64,000 nt of DNA from Legionella impletisoli (GCF_900639875.1 NZ_CAAAIA010000007.1:124001-188000), one strand, 5' to 3'; shown: positions 21,506 to 32,558, counted from the stretch's first letter. Notes: generated by a model from the letters alone, not told the origin. Translations and numbers: made by a program.

Positions 21506-22879
21506 TTAAGACGATAAGGTGCGCATGAGATTTTTATAATCTTCTGCAAAATCACCAGCTTCTTGTAATAATTCTTTTACCTTACGGCAAGCATGAATCA
21601 CGGTGGTATGATCGCGGCCGCCAAAATGATCCCCAATTTCAGGTAAACTATGGTTCGTTAATTCTTTAGCTAATGCCATGGCCATTTGCCTTGGCCTTGC
21701 GATTGAACGACTACGTCGCTTTGAAAGCAAATCAGCAACCTTCACCTTATAATATTCTGCTACGGTTTTTTGAATGTTTTCAATGGTTACTAATTTATCT
21801 TGTAAAGCTAAAAGATCACGGAGCGCTTCATTCACAAACTCAATGGTAATTGGTTTACCAGTAAAATGTGCATTGGCAATGACGCGTCTTAAGGCTCCTT
21901 CCAATTCACGAACGTTGGAGCGAATGCGTTTGGCAATGAAAAAGGCGACTTCATAAGGTAGCTCAATATTGGATAACTCGGCCTTACTGATTAAAATTGC
22001 AACGCGCGTTTCCAATTCAGGTGGCTCTACCGCAACGGTTAATCCCCATCCAAACCGTGATTTAAGCCGTTCTTCAACGCCTTCAATTTCTTTAGGATAG
22101 CGATCACTTGTTAAAATAATCTGCTGTTGGCCTTCAAGTAAGGCATTAAAGGTGTGGAAAAATTCTTCCTGAGAGCGGTCTTTACCTGCAAAAAATTGAA
22201 TATCATCAATTAGTAATGCATTGAGTGAGCGATAAAATCGTTTAAACTCATTAATGGAGTTGGTTTGTAACGCTTTGACCATATCCGCAACAAAACGCTC
22301 AGAATGCAAATATAACACTTTGGCTTCTGGGTTATTCTTAAGAATAGAATTTCCAATCGCATGCATTAAGTGGGTTTTACCCAATCCAACACCACCATAA
22401 ATAAATAATGGGTTATAGGCATCCCCCGGGCGCTCAGCCACTTGCAAGGCGGCCGCTTTTGCCAATTGGTTTGAGTTTCCTTCGACAAAGCTGTCAAAAA
22501 CAAATTTTTTATTAAGATAACTGTTTTTATAATGATCCGCTGTTTTTTTGGGGGAAACTTTTACCGCTGGCGCATCCGATATCTTTTTTTCGTCAAGAAC
22601 AACAGGGTTCGCTAATTTGCTGCCAATCTCAATACTGACAAGCTTTATTGCATCTGCGCTGAGTTGACCGACCAATTCTAAAATTCGACTATAAAAATGC
22701 TTTTTGACCCAGTCCACGACAAAACGATTGGGCGCTAGCAACACCAACGTGCTATCGTCCGCTGCTTCCGCCTGGAGAGGGCGCAACCAGGTATTAAATT
22801 GCTGAGCTGGATACTCTTCTTGTAAATACTCTAAACACTTCTGCCAGACAGTTGCAGACACAGATAACTCCTCAAACAT
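21506..22879 (-). CDS. dnaA: Chromosomal replication initiator DnaA
   Basis: AAA+ initiator that binds DnaA boxes and melts oriC. 457 residues from ATG 22879; a GTG at 22942 would add 21 non-conserved residues. Domain [24 protein letters not shown]; a short linker (about 90-130); AAA+ domain III with [15 protein letters not shown] and LLIDDIQFF; domain IV DNA-binding signature [15 protein letters not shown]. First gene of dnaA-dnaN-recF, facing away from the origin gap. Confidence 0.98.
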   Translation of the reverse strand: MFEELSVSATVWQKCLEYLQEEYPAQQFNTWLRPLQAEAADDSTLVLLAPNRFVVDWVKKHFYSRILELVGQLSADAIKLVSIEIGSKLANPVVLDEKKISDAPAVKVSPKKTADHYKNSYLNKKFVFDSFVEGNSNQLAKAAALQVAERPGDAYNPLFIYGGVGLGKTHLMHAIGNSILKNNPEAKVLYLHSERFVADMVKALQTNSINEFKRFYRSLNALLIDDIQFFAGKDRSQEEFFHTFNALLEGQQQIILTSDRYPKEIEGVEERLKSRFGWGLTVAVEPPELETRVAILISKAELSNIELPYEVAFFIAKRIRSNVRELEGALRRVIANAHFTGKPITIEFVNEALRDLLALQDKLVTIENIQKTVAEYYKVKVADLLSKRRSRSIARPRQMAMALAKELTNHSLPEIGDHFGGRDHTTVIHACRKVKELLQEAGDFAEDYKNLMRTLSS

Positions 22880-23253
22880 GTTTTCTATACGCTTTCTCGA
22901 GGTATATGCTAGCGCTAGGATATGCAATACAGTATTTGACACTCAAGCAGGTCTATCAGGCATACAGGCAAACCAAAGAAGCGTAAATCCATCCCTCATA
23001 CAACCCCATTCAATCTATAAGCTACTTGAAGACGAAACGATTTTAAAGCCCCCCTAATAGAACACAATAGGATCGTGTTAAAAAGGCTCCAGTCGTTACC
23101 TCATGTATGTTCATTAAGCACCATTAAAATAGTGCCATTGAATGCGCCTCCAGGGCAAGAAAAAACTGCGAAGAGGTTTTAGGGATGGTTATGAAATGCA
23201 AAAAAAATAACCAAACAAAGATTATAACGGAACAAGGACATGAATCGTAGCAT

Positions 23254-23277
23254 TTATTCACAAAAAATAGTGGATAA
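23254..23277. promoter_or_regulatory. Pair of DnaA-box matches in the origin region
   Basis: TTATTCACA at 23254-23262 on the plus strand and, inverted, TTATCCACT at 23277-23269 (one mismatch from the strong consensus). They are separated by 6 bp, in opposite orientations, about 120 bp left of the most AT-rich stretch. Confidence 0.5.
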
Positions 23278-23909
23278 AGTACAAAAAAGTATAGGAATAG
23301 TTAGGGTATAACCCTTAGGAAAAAAGAAAAGACTGGGTTATCCCGATCTTACACGCGCTTACGTTAAGAGATTACAAACAAGAAGAAAGTAAGATTATAT
23401 GATTGATTTTATTGATTTTTTAAATGTTATCAACTGATTTTTTTGTGCTTATAATAAGTAATAAGTTAAGAAATTAAATCATTATATTAATTACAGCAGA
23501 CCTTCAGAAACATTTAGCCCATCAAGATGAAGGTATTTCGTTTTTTGTGCTTTAGCATGCTTTTTCTCATTCATCTATTAACTCAACTCTATCAATTTAA
23601 AAAATACATCTAGAGGTGAACTGTTATTTAACATTTAATAATAATGTGAATGGATGGGATCTAAAACTACGTGTTAGTGGTGTATAAAACTAAGAATTAA
23701 AGAGCAGGATAAACTTATCCAGGATCTAATCCTGAGTAAAAACAGGGCTTTTAAACAAGGTTTGCCTTTAGATAACCATATGATAAATAATACAATATTA
23801 TAATGATTAACAGGTAAACGCAGACTTATAATAAATATCAAGTAAAAAATATTAAATGATAATAATTACTACGCTTCTGCATAACTTTAAATCTTGAAAA
23901 AAAACCTGT

Positions 23910-23938
23910 TTGACACCTAGTTGAAAGTTATCTATCAT
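23910..23938 (+). promoter_or_regulatory. Sigma-70 promoter of rpmH
   Basis: TTGACA at 23910-23915, a 17-bp spacer and TATCAT at 23933-23938, 33 bp before the rpmH start. A perfect -35 with ideal spacing is expected for a ribosomal-protein operon. Confidence 0.75.
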
Positions 23939-23971
23939 TGCCCACTTTGAAAAATTATTTGCAGGTTCATC

Positions 23972-24106
23972 ATGAAACGCACTTTTCAACCTAGTAATCT
24001 AAAACGAAAAAGAGATCACGGTTTCCGTGCTCGGATGGCGACTCGCGGTGGTCGTTTGGTCATTAATCGTCGTCGTGCGAAAGGCCGTAAACGTTTGTCC
24101 GCCTAA
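23972..24106 (+). CDS. rpmH: 50S ribosomal protein L34
   Basis: A 44-residue, very basic ribosomal protein. The translation begins [20 protein letters not shown] and continues with the conserved [24 protein letters not shown]; every hallmark of L34 is present. The stop codon is immediately followed by the GTG start of rnpA. First gene of the rpmH-rnpA-yidD-yidC-mnmE unit. Confidence 0.98.
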   Translation: MKRTFQPSNLKRKRDHGFRARMATRGGRLVINRRRAKGRKRLSA

Positions 24107-24451
24107 GTGTATTGTTTTAGTAAACGAAGACGCCTGTTAAAAAAGAGTGATTACGATCACGTGTTTGCACAGGCGAAAAAAATGATAACCCCTGAGTTCA
24201 TTTTTTTATACCGAACAAATTGCCTAGATCATGCGAGGCTTGGTTTAGCTTTATCGAAGAAAGCTGTTCCTAAATCGCATGATCGCAATCGTTTGAAGCG
24301 ATTGCTTCGTGAGAGCTTTCGAACATGTGCGTTGCCGGCAGTTGATGTGGTTGTTTTGGCCAGAAGCGGTGTGGCTCAATTAGATAAACCAACGCTTTCA
24401 ATCAAATTAGGTAAAGCATGGGACAGGTTATTCGCTTTATGCAACAAGTAA
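24107..24451 (+). CDS. rnpA: Ribonuclease P protein component
   Basis: Protein cofactor of RNase P, which matures tRNA 5' ends. 114 residues beginning with a GTG directly after the rpmH stop codon. N-terminal [14 protein letters not shown] and the RNR-type RNA-binding helix ([13 protein letters not shown], residues about 60-73) are diagnostic. The last 34 bp overlap yidD in another frame. Confidence 0.96.
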   Translation: MYCFSKRRRLLKKSDYDHVFAQAKKMITPEFIFLYRTNCLDHARLGLALSKKAVPKSHDRNRLKRLLRESFRTCALPAVDVVVLARSGVAQLDKPTLSIKLGKAWDRLFALCNK

Positions 24452-24669
24452 TTTGTGTTCCTATTAGGCTTTATCAGTATATTATAAGCCCTCTTATTAA
24501 ACCCTGTTGCCGCTATTACCCAAGTTGCTCTCAATACGCACTAGAGGCTATTGATCACCACGGGGCATGCAAAGGGCTTTTAATGACCGTTCGCCGTCTT
24601 TTACGCTGCCATCCATGGTCGCCTGGCGGTTATGATCCTGTATTACCAAACACCAAAGAGAAACATTGA
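24418..24669 (+). CDS. yidD: Membrane protein insertion efficiency factor YidD
   Basis: 83-residue membrane-associated protein that assists insertion of YidC/Sec substrates. The hallmark segment is [30 protein letters not shown], followed by [17 protein letters not shown]; all typical cysteines are present. It overlaps rnpA upstream and its TGA shares one base with the yidC ATG. Confidence 0.96.
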   Translation: MGQVIRFMQQVICVPIRLYQYIISPLIKPCCRYYPSCSQYALEAIDHHGACKGLLMTVRRLLRCHPWSPGGYDPVLPNTKEKH

Positions 24670-26348
24670 TGGATACTCGACGATTTATATTATATGCGGC
24701 ACTAGCCCTGGTTGTTTATTTGTTATGGACAAGCTGGCAAGCTGATTATCCGCCACCCGCTGCTGTGACCCAAACGGCTATGAGCGGAGCTGCTAAACCT
24801 CAAGCGGCCGATGATCGCTTATTGCCTAAAATGAGTCCACATCAAGAAGAGCCTGTTGCCCCAACAGAAAGTTCGCCCGTAGAAACCAAGTCAGTAAAAG
24901 ATATTTCGGTTAAAACGGATGTGCTTGACTTAGAGATTGATCTTAAACATGGAGACATCGTTCAAGCTAAATTATTGGATTACCCCGTAAGTGTTGAAGA
25001 AGACCGCCCGATTACCTTGCTTCAAGATAATAAAAACGAACAATATGTAGCCAATAGTAGCTTATTTGTGGTTCGTGGTCATGAGGTCGATAATCTCGAT
25101 TTTAATTTTACGGCTGAAAAAGATTTTTATCAGTTGGCTTCGGATGAGAAAAAATTAACGGTAACCTTAAACGGCCAAGCGAATGGGCTGCACGCTAAAA
25201 AAGAATTTATCTTCACAAAAGGCAGCTATTTAATTGAGGTTCGCTATCACCTGACCAATGAAGAGGATTCTCCCTGGAAAGGGCATATGAATGCGCAATT
25301 GTTGCGTAGCTCTCCTAAAGAAGATAAATCGAGCATTTTTCATATTGGATCATATACGGGCGCTTCATATTCCGTTCCTGGGCAACATCGTTATCAAAAA
25401 GTACCCTTCAGCAACATGGCAAAAAGCAACCTGGATGTTAAATCCGAAGGCGGCTGGGTAGCTATGCAGCAGCATTATTTCTTAAGCGCTTGGATCCCAT
25501 TAGTCGATACCACCAATCGCTTCTATACCCGTTCATTAGATAATGATTACACCATTGGCATGGTGACAAAACCCATTGTCGTTTCTCCTAATGAAACGGA
25601 AACAGTAGGTGCTAATTTATACGTTGGGCCTGAATTGGATGACCAATTAAGTGCAGCCGCACCAAGCCTTGATTTAACCATTGATTACGGGTGGTTATGG
25701 TTTCTTTCCTCATTCCTTTTTTGGATCATGAAAGGGATTCATTCGGTAGTTGGAAACTGGGGTTGGACCATTGTCTTGGTGACGGTATTGATTAAATTAG
25801 CGTTTTATCGCTTATCAGCCACCAGTTACAAATCGATGGCGGCCATGCGAAAATTACAGCCTAAGCTTCAGGCGTTGCGTGAGCGATTTGGTGATGATAA
25901 GGCTAAAATAAGCCAGGCTACCATGGAGTTGTATCGTCAAGAAAAAGTGAACCCATTGGGCGGTTGTTTGCCTATTTTGATTCAAATTCCAGTCTTTATC
26001 GCGCTCTATTGGGTTTTATTAGAGAGTGTGCAATTACGTCAAGCACCGTTCATTTTTTGGATTCATGATTTAGCCTCAGCAGATCCTTATCATGTGCTTC
26101 CCATCATCATGGGCGCTACCATGTTAATTCAGCAAAAACTAAATCCTGCGCCACCGGATCCAACTCAAGCAAAAGTCATGATGTTTTTACCCATTCTGTT
26201 TACAGCGCTGTTCTGGAATTTCCCAGCAGGTCTTGTGCTGTACTGGATTGTGAATAACACGCTATCGATTTTGCAACAATGGTACATCACTCGTAAATAC
26301 AGTGATGAAAAACCCAATAATAAGAAGTTAGCCGCTGCCAATAAATGA
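24669..26348 (+). CDS. yidC: Membrane protein insertase YidC
   Basis: Inner-membrane insertase acting alone or with SecYEG. 559 residues. N-terminal helix ([19 protein letters not shown]), a periplasmic beta-sandwich domain (about residues 60-345), and the conserved five-helix core with the [20 protein letters not shown] segment and [13 protein letters not shown] near the C-terminus. The TTG at 24666 is in frame, but the ATG at 24669 is preferred. Its stop overlaps mnmE by 4 bp. Confidence 0.97.
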   Translation: MDTRRFILYAALALVVYLLWTSWQADYPPPAAVTQTAMSGAAKPQAADDRLLPKMSPHQEEPVAPTESSPVETKSVKDISVKTDVLDLEIDLKHGDIVQAKLLDYPVSVEEDRPITLLQDNKNEQYVANSSLFVVRGHEVDNLDFNFTAEKDFYQLASDEKKLTVTLNGQANGLHAKKEFIFTKGSYLIEVRYHLTNEEDSPWKGHMNAQLLRSSPKEDKSSIFHIGSYTGASYSVPGQHRYQKVPFSNMAKSNLDVKSEGGWVAMQQHYFLSAWIPLVDTTNRFYTRSLDNDYTIGMVTKPIVVSPNETETVGANLYVGPELDDQLSAAAPSLDLTIDYGWLWFLSSFLFWIMKGIHSVVGNWGWTIVLVTVLIKLAFYRLSATSYKSMAAMRKLQPKLQALRERFGDDKAKISQATMELYRQEKVNPLGGCLPILIQIPVFIALYWVLLESVQLRQAPFIFWIHDLASADPYHVLPIIMGATMLIQQKLNPAPPDPTQAKVMMFLPILFTALFWNFPAGLVLYWIVNNTLSILQQWYITRKYSDEKPNNKKLAAANK

Positions 26349-27688
26349 GCACCGAAACCATTGCAGCCATCGCTACTCCGCCCGGTCGAGGCGGAGTGGG
26401 TATTATCCGACTTTCAGGGCCTAAAGCCACAGCTATTGCAAACGCCTTAACAGGAAAAGCAGAGCTTACTCCGAGAATGGCTCATTTTTGTTTGTTTCAT
26501 GACCGTCATCAAACGTTGGTGGACGAAGGATTGGTGCTATATTTCCCAGCTCCACATTCTTTTACCGGGGAAGATGTGGTGGAATTTCAAGTGCATGGTG
26601 CGCCCATCGTACTTGACCGTTTACTCGCCGAAGCTTGCCATTTTGGTGCCCGTCTTGCTCGCCCTGGTGAATTTTCTGAGCGTGCATTTTTAAACGACAA
26701 AATGGATCTCACTCAAGCTGAAGCCATTGCGGATTTAATCCACGCAAGTTCCGAGACGGCTGCACGGATGGCTGTTCGCTCTTTGCAAGGAGAGTTTTCA
26801 CAAACGATTCATGCGTTGAATGATAAAATTATTCATCTTCGGCTTTATGTGGAAGCAGCCATTGATTTTCCTGAAGAAGAAATCGATTTTTTAGCGGATG
26901 GTAAAATCGAAACGATGCTTCATGAGATTATGGCTGATCTGTTTCATATCCGTAAAAACGCAACACAAGGTGCTATGCTTCGGGAAGGGTTATCCATTGT
27001 GATTGCCGGTCGCCCAAATGCAGGAAAATCCACGTTAATTAACGCCTTATCTGGCCGCGACGTGGCCATTGTTACCGATGTGGCAGGAACCACCAGGGAT
27101 GTCATGCGAGAGCATGTTGTCTTAGATGATATCCCCGTTCACCTCATTGATACAGCAGGGCTTCATGAAAGTTCTGATCTCATCGAACAAGAGGGCATTA
27201 AGCGCGCTTGGCAAGAAGTAAAGCGCGCTGATTGTGTGTTATTCATGATTGATACGAAAGCAGCAGAGCCTGAAGTGAATCAATTGGATGCTGATATCCG
27301 AGAAGCTTTGCCCAACCAGGTTCCTATTATTCGTGTGTACAACAAAATTGATGCGCTTGGCTTGGAGCCCAAAACGGAGCCTAATGCGGTGTATCTTTCA
27401 GCCAAATCAGGTGTTGGACTTTCGCTTTTAATTGCAAAAATTAAAGACGTGGTCGGTTATCATCCCAATGAAGGACAATTTTTAGCACGCAGAAGACATC
27501 TTAAAGCGCTCGAGGATGCCGAAGCGTTCTTAGAATCCGGCCGTGAGCAATTAATGACTTATCGAGCAGGAGAACTCTTAGCGGATGATCTTCGTCAAGC
27601 GCATCAAGCGCTATGTGAAATTACCGGCGAATTTACTGCGGATGATTTGCTTGGCAAGATATTTTCGAGTTTTTGTATTGGTAAATAA
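26345..27688 (+). CDS. mnmE: tRNA uridine-5-carboxymethylaminomethyl modification GTPase MnmE
   Basis: Works with MnmG to modify the wobble uridine of certain tRNAs. 447 residues: the N-terminal tetrahydrofolate-binding domain ([18 protein letters not shown]), helical domain, inserted G domain with [22 protein letters not shown] and NKID, and the universal C-terminal CIGK. Its partner mnmG is at the right edge of this window, about 34 kb away. Confidence 0.98.
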   Translation: MSTETIAAIATPPGRGGVGIIRLSGPKATAIANALTGKAELTPRMAHFCLFHDRHQTLVDEGLVLYFPAPHSFTGEDVVEFQVHGAPIVLDRLLAEACHFGARLARPGEFSERAFLNDKMDLTQAEAIADLIHASSETAARMAVRSLQGEFSQTIHALNDKIIHLRLYVEAAIDFPEEEIDFLADGKIETMLHEIMADLFHIRKNATQGAMLREGLSIVIAGRPNAGKSTLINALSGRDVAIVTDVAGTTRDVMREHVVLDDIPVHLIDTAGLHESSDLIEQEGIKRAWQEVKRADCVLFMIDTKAAEPEVNQLDADIREALPNQVPIIRVYNKIDALGLEPKTEPNAVYLSAKSGVGLSLLIAKIKDVVGYHPNEGQFLARRRHLKALEDAEAFLESGREQLMTYRAGELLADDLRQAHQALCEITGEFTADDLLGKIFSSFCIGK

Positions 27689-27827
27689 CAACACTGATTA
27701 TTTATTTCCCTACTGCTCAATCACTCAATGTGAAAAAAATAAATACAAAAAGTCTTGATCTCGAATTAAACAAGATGTAATTTAATAAGCTTTAGCTGAT
27801 TATTGTTATGGGTTGGGGTAGGATATT

Positions 27828-29390
27828 ATGCCGGAATCACAAGGATTAACTTATCGAGAAGATAAGCAAAGCTTCTTTAAAACAATTGCCACGCCAACGA
27901 CCACCCCGACCATACATCTAATTCGAGAAGAGGCAAAGAAAAAGGATTATGCTTTTGCTGCAACCTATCTTTCAGACATTGAGCAAGATTTTAATGATTT
28001 ATTTAATGCATTGCAGCAAAATGGCGAAAATCGCGATAAATTTTGGTATTACTGCTACTACTGCGCGTTAATTCTTCAGTTTTATTATAAAGCCTACGGG
28101 AAAAAAGAATTAACTGAAAAATATAAGCAGCTTGCCGAAGAAATAAGTACGCGTTATGAAGATCAAAAATTCGCTAAACCAACATTAGCAAGTGAGTCCT
28201 ATTTAAATACCTTAGGTAAGCAACTGGCTTCAGATTTAAGCGCTCTAGCCAAAACACCGCTTCATTCCTCAAAAATCAAAGATATGGCTGCATTGGCCAA
28301 TATAACCAGGATGCAAATTGTTTTTTCACGTATTTTTTTGCAACAAACGCTCATCGTTTTAAAAGAGTCTGAGCTAATCGGTAAGCTTATAGGCAGACGG
28401 GGAGCCATTGACGGCATGCTCAATATGCTCGATAAGCCAACGGGCGTATTTAATGTGCTTAGTGTAGGTTTATTTGCTATTCGATTCACCATGAATGTCG
28501 GCACACTGCTTAAGCACACATTCTTTCCTAATACCGAAGAAGCTAAGCTTCCCATGGCAGAGCGATTTCGAAAGGAATTTAATAAACGTCATTGCGAAAT
28601 GCTAAACGATTTAGTCTGGGGAACAGTGAATGGGTTAACCAACTACGCCCATTATTTCAAAATTTCTGCCTCGGCCGCTGGTTGGACCATGGCTGCGTTT
28701 TTAGTGTTTGATGTGGCATTACTTATGTATCGTCGCCGCTTAGCGGAAGAAGACTATTTTAATCGCCGAGCGCAATACATTCAGGAATTAGAGAACTATA
28801 AAGACGATCCTGACCATCAAGCCGTGATTTTTGAACAAATGGATCTGCTTGATATTCGCTGGCAGGCAACGAATGCGACCTTCTGGTTTAATATTACCGC
28901 CGCTATTTTATTGATGGGAGGCTTTTCAGCCGCCCTCATGTTAGCATCCCCTGTGGCCGTACCCGTTTCATTTTTTGTTTGCTGCTTTGCCATTGCGATG
29001 TATGTTTCCGGCGATATGTATGGAAAGTACAAAGAAAAAGCTCTCGTTTATGAATATAAAGAAGAGAAAGCGTTAGCCACAAAAGACGATATAGCGGCTG
29101 TAAAAAATGCTTGGTCTGATTTTATTATTCACATGGCAAAAAGTGCTATTGTGCCCATGGTCATTATGGGCGTTTTTGCAGTATCATGGCCCGCAGCACT
29201 TGCATTAGCAGTCTTATATATTGGCTATGAGTTTGGTAAAGGGTATTTAAACTTAAAAAAGGCACCGGAAGAGCCTAAATTGCCTAGTCCTGAATCAATG
29301 AGCCTTGATCATGACTTGGATAAAGAAGAAGATGCGATTTCTGACCAGGAGGAGACCGCACTTCTACTTATTAACTCGAGCTCTTCTTAG
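27828..29390 (+). CDS. Multi-membrane orphan protein, family member A, candidate effector
   Basis: 520 residues with no recognised named domain. Residues 1-215 are soluble and helical; several hydrophobic segments follow (about 275-300, 345-390, 430-465) with charged helical linkers. The C-terminal 25 residues are acidic and then polar (DKEEDAISDQEE followed by LLLINSSSS), resembling the E-block signal of Dot/Icm substrates. It is homologous to the protein at 38647-40590: both contain LLKHT (here 227-231), a P-x-x-ERF block, and M/L-LNDLVW-G/A-TVN (here 258-268). An AGGA-like site precedes the ATG. Effector status is inference. Confidence 0.72.
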   Translation: MPESQGLTYREDKQSFFKTIATPTTTPTIHLIREEAKKKDYAFAATYLSDIEQDFNDLFNALQQNGENRDKFWYYCYYCALILQFYYKAYGKKELTEKYKQLAEEISTRYEDQKFAKPTLASESYLNTLGKQLASDLSALAKTPLHSSKIKDMAALANITRMQIVFSRIFLQQTLIVLKESELIGKLIGRRGAIDGMLNMLDKPTGVFNVLSVGLFAIRFTMNVGTLLKHTFFPNTEEAKLPMAERFRKEFNKRHCEMLNDLVWGTVNGLTNYAHYFKISASAAGWTMAAFLVFDVALLMYRRRLAEEDYFNRRAQYIQELENYKDDPDHQAVIFEQMDLLDIRWQATNATFWFNITAAILLMGGFSAALMLASPVAVPVSFFVCCFAIAMYVSGDMYGKYKEKALVYEYKEEKALATKDDIAAVKNAWSDFIIHMAKSAIVPMVIMGVFAVSWPAALALAVLYIGYEFGKGYLNLKKAPEEPKLPSPESMSLDHDLDKEEDAISDQEETALLLINSSSS

Positions 29391-29429
29391 AATGCTTCTA
29401 ATATGCATTGTTGGATTAGACCGCTAGAT

Positions 29430-29448
29430 GGCCCGAACAAGTCGGGCC
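29430..29448. repeat. Palindrome GGCCCGA-ACAAG-TCGGGCC
   Basis: 7-bp perfect stem with a five-base loop. A bulged relative, ATGGCC..CGTTCGGCCAT, occurs at 29715-29736, and others at 35214-35232 and 35339-35357. It could form a hairpin at the 3' end of the orphan gene mRNA, but no T-tract follows. Confidence 0.65.
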
Positions 29449-29495
29449 AAGTGGGCGGGATTGGGTCAAGTAGGTGAGTTCGGGGTGTTAATTTT

Positions 29496-29664
29496 TCTCC
29501 CCCTCAGGACTCTGTCTCTTGATCACATCTTTAGCCTACGCCACACGGCTTGACCGGGTGGCCCAGTGTTTTAGCACAGTGCTTATGGATTCTCTATCAA
29601 GCCACATAACCTAGAAGACTAGAGCTGGACTAGATTTTCAGAGATGTGTAGAAGATTAAGCTCA
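29496..29664. mobile_element. MITE-like dispersed repeat, copy 2
   Basis: Second copy of the element at 18526-18693, same orientation, with both ends present: TCTTGATCACATCT on the left and AGATGTGTAGAAGATT on the right. Inside, CACACGG-CTTGA-CCGGGTG is an imperfect hairpin with the CTTGA loop. Confidence 0.78.
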
Positions 29665-29753
29665 TGACTAGCGCGCCACACGGCCCGCTACCCCCAAGTG
29701 CCCATTCCATTCATATGGCCCGACTCGTTCGGCCATCCAAAAAGGACTGACCC

Positions 29754-30614
29754 TCAATTTTTTTTCTCTTTATTTAACCTTAACGCCAAATCATACAATT
29801 CATTTTTATTTTTTCCGGTGATATTGCAAGCCAATTTCACAGCTTGTTTGAGAGGCATTTCTTCCATTAAATGTGTTAACAACGTTTCTTCTTCTTGGAT
29901 ATCTTTCTTTGCCAGACGAGGAGGAATGATTAAGACAAACTCGCCCCTGACATGTCCTTTGTCGCTCAACAACCAGTTTTTCACCTCAAGGCACGAGCCT
30001 GTCACAAAACGTTCAAACGTTTTGGTCAGTTCTTTAGCCAATACCAGTTCACATGATTCACCAAAAATGTCTGCAATATCTGAAAGGCAATCTACAATCC
30101 TGTGAGTGGACTCATAAAAAACTAAGGTATGGAGTGTCTTGCTATATTTTTGAAGTGCTTGCTTACGAGCTGAAGATTTAGCGGGCAGAAAACCTGCAAA
30201 GGTAAAGACATCGGTTGGAACACCGGCAGCACTTAATGCACTGATTAAAGCACAAGGACCTGGTATGGGAACTACGGAAATATCTTCTTCTCGAGCAAGT
30301 TTCACTAAAGGATAACCGGGATCACTGATTAATGGGGTTCCTGCATCGCTGATTAAGGCGTAACTTTGACCTTGTTGCAGCTGTTCAATAATCACCTTGC
30401 TTTTTTCCGCTTCATTAAAGGCATGCAAAGAAACTAAAGGTTTTTTAATGCCCAAGGCAGTCAATAATGGTTGTGAATGGCGCGTGTCTTCTGCCAAAAT
30501 CACATCCACAGCTTGTAAGGTGTCAATGGCTCTTTTGCTAATATCTTCGAGATTACCAATGGGAGTTGCAACAATATAAAGCGTACCAGGGGTTATTGCT
30601 GAAGAGGCTGTCAT
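29754..30614 (-). CDS. rsmI: 16S rRNA 2'-O-ribose C1402 methyltransferase RsmI
   Basis: SAM-dependent methyltransferase of the tetrapyrrole-methylase fold, acting in the ribosomal P site. 286 residues with GTLYIVATPIGNLEDISKRA at the N-terminus, AEDTRHSQPLL, the LISDAGTPLISDPGYPLV loop near residue 90 and VVPIPGPCALISAL. Divergent from lpoA with 54 bp between the starts, the common rsmI/lpoA arrangement. Confidence 0.97.
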   Translation of the reverse strand: MTASSAITPGTLYIVATPIGNLEDISKRAIDTLQAVDVILAEDTRHSQPLLTALGIKKPLVSLHAFNEAEKSKVIIEQLQQGQSYALISDAGTPLISDPGYPLVKLAREEDISVVPIPGPCALISALSAAGVPTDVFTFAGFLPAKSSARKQALQKYSKTLHTLVFYESTHRIVDCLSDIADIFGESCELVLAKELTKTFERFVTGSCLEVKNWLLSDKGHVRGEFVLIIPPRLAKKDIQEEETLLTHLMEEMPLKQAVKLACNITGKNKNELYDLALRLNKEKKN

Positions 30615-30668
30615 AGTTTATTCTCTATCTCTTCTTATTTAGGGGTATGGGTTAAATAGGTCAAGCGA

Positions 30669-32465
30669 ATGAAATCCTCAATCTATAAATTAAGTGTATT
30701 GTATCTTTGTTTTTTATTGCTGACCGGTTGCGCTAATGTGTCAGATACCCCAATGCAAGTCAACCAACAATTAGCGAGCCCTTACACCATGCCCGCTGCT
30801 ACTTACTTGGCCCAGGCTAAAGAGAGAAGCGGTGAGGAAGAACAACGTTTGCGGATCATGGCAGCTGGCCGCTTGATTCATGAAGGCCAATGGCAGCAAG
30901 GCCAGGCTATATTATCTCGAGTGAATCATTTATCTTCCGATTTAGCGGATAAAAAGAATCTTTTGTTAGCCAAAATTGAAATCATTCGAGATAGGCCTCA
31001 ATCAGCGGTTAAAACGTTAGCTAAAATTCAAAACATTCAGAATTTACCGATATATTATCAGGCGCAATATCATGAACTCTTAGCAGAGGCGTATAAAAAT
31101 ACCTCAAAAGTTTCTCTGGCCGTGGAAGAACGCATTAAACTCTCAAGACTTTTACCGGATGAGCCTTCTAAAGCCAATAATTTACGTGCCCTTTGGCTTG
31201 CCTTAGCAACAGAGCCCACCCAGGAATTAAATACATTAGCTTTGGAAGAAGAAGACGGTTCAGAGCTTAAAGGTTGGATAGAGCTAGCCTTACTCTCTCG
31301 CGAGGACTATAGCAACCCAGGTGATATGGTCAAAGCCATTCAAAACTGGAAATCTCAATATACAGCGCATCCTGCCCATTCTTTATTAAATGCCTCAAGC
31401 CTTGATCAAAAACTCATTTCTCATCCTCGCCAAGTGGCTTTACTATTGCCTTTGTCGGGTTCTCTAGGAGGGCCTGGGATGGCGATTCGTGATGGATTTA
31501 TGGCAGCTTATAAAAGAAGTCAAGATTCTGGTGGGTTAACGGTTCGCTTTTATGATACGAACCAATCCGATCCTATCGTTTTATATCAGCAAGCACTTGA
31601 TGAGGGAGCGGATTATGTGGTTGGACCATTAACTAAATCCGATGTGGCCAAGGTGGCTTCGTTAAATCATCCTGTTCCTACTTTATTTTTAAATGATCTC
31701 AATGGTCATGTGAAAGAGAATGCATACCAGTTTGGTCTTTCCCCGACGAATGAGGCTCGCCAGGTGGCTTCTAAAGCGCGACTAAATGGCCATACGCGCG
31801 CACTGGTGATAGCACCAGAAGGCGGTTGGGGTGATGAAGTGGTGGCAGCGTTTAGCCAACAGTGGCGTGCCAATGGTGGTCGCGTGGTGGATACCTTACA
31901 ATATGGATCCAACGATAATTTAAACCAGTCAATCCGCGATTTTTTACATATTTCAAACAGTGAAGCAAGAAAAAAAGCCATAAAAGAAGCCCTTGGACGA
32001 AACATTGAAGCCACACCAAGACGTCGCCAAGATTTTGATATGGTCTTTTTATTAGCTTATCCTAGCAAAGCTCGTCAAATCATGCCCTTGTTACGGTATT
32101 ATTATGCGGGTGATGTTCCTGTTTATTCCACATCAAGTGTGTATGGCGGCCATCCTAACTCATTAAAAGACCGCGATCTAAATGGGATTATGTTTTGCGA
32201 TATGCCTTGGGTGTTTGAGCATAACTTAGGGTATAAAAGCTGGCCCGAACAATTAAACAGTTATAATCGTTTATATGCACTAGGAATGGATAGTTATGAG
32301 CTTTCCAACCAATTGAACCAACTTTTAGTCTTCCCAGCTATGGGTGTTCGCGATAAAAGCGGTATTTTGTATCTTAACCCCAACGGCCAAATTGCTCGCA
32401 TTTCTGCTTGGGGGCAATTTAAACAAGGCTTGGTTGAGCCGATGAATAAGTTATCGGTGACTTAG
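30669..32465 (+). CDS. lpoA: Outer-membrane lipoprotein LpoA, activator of penicillin-binding protein 1A
   Basis: Periplasm-facing lipoprotein that spans the periplasm to stimulate PBP1A. 598 residues. The lipoprotein signal peptide ends with LLTGC, lipidated Cys21. The N-terminal part (about 30-230) is TPR-like and helical; the C-terminal part (about 255-590) has the periplasmic-binding-protein fold, starting VALLLPLSGSLGGPGMAIRDGF. Divergent from rsmI as in E. coli; yraN and diaA do not follow. Confidence 0.93.
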   Translation: MKSSIYKLSVLYLCFLLLTGCANVSDTPMQVNQQLASPYTMPAATYLAQAKERSGEEEQRLRIMAAGRLIHEGQWQQGQAILSRVNHLSSDLADKKNLLLAKIEIIRDRPQSAVKTLAKIQNIQNLPIYYQAQYHELLAEAYKNTSKVSLAVEERIKLSRLLPDEPSKANNLRALWLALATEPTQELNTLALEEEDGSELKGWIELALLSREDYSNPGDMVKAIQNWKSQYTAHPAHSLLNASSLDQKLISHPRQVALLLPLSGSLGGPGMAIRDGFMAAYKRSQDSGGLTVRFYDTNQSDPIVLYQQALDEGADYVVGPLTKSDVAKVASLNHPVPTLFLNDLNGHVKENAYQFGLSPTNEARQVASKARLNGHTRALVIAPEGGWGDEVVAAFSQQWRANGGRVVDTLQYGSNDNLNQSIRDFLHISNSEARKKAIKEALGRNIEATPRRRQDFDMVFLLAYPSKARQIMPLLRYYYAGDVPVYSTSSVYGGHPNSLKDRDLNGIMFCDMPWVFEHNLGYKSWPEQLNSYNRLYALGMDSYELSNQLNQLLVFPAMGVRDKSGILYLNPNGQIARISAWGQFKQGLVEPMNKLSVT

Positions 32466-32558
32466 GCCCGCTAATGAATCCTTGAAATTGTATTCCTTCT
32501 TAAAATACCCCTATACTGATCATTAAAGAGAATAATTCTAATCGCTCTGGGTCATACC

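Larger units (their letters stand above)
22880..23971. other. Probable replication origin (oriC) between dnaA and rpmH
   Basis: About 1.1 kb without genes between divergent dnaA and rpmH, the classical origin position. It contains a DnaA-box match TTATTCACA (23254-23262), a near match TTATCCACT on the minus strand 15 bp away (23277-23269), and a very AT-rich stretch (about 23395-23500) with GATT-rich repeats that could be the unwinding element. Gene strand bias switches here: minus to the left, plus to the right. Few perfect boxes are visible, so exact limits are uncertain. Confidence 0.75.
29391..29753. other. Repeat-filled gap between convergent orphan gene and rsmI
   Basis: No gene. It contains a palindrome GGCCCGA-ACAAG-TCGGGCC (29430-29448), copy 2 of the MITE-like element (29496-29664) and a related palindrome, inverted relative to the first, at 29715-29736. 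Confidence 0.75.
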
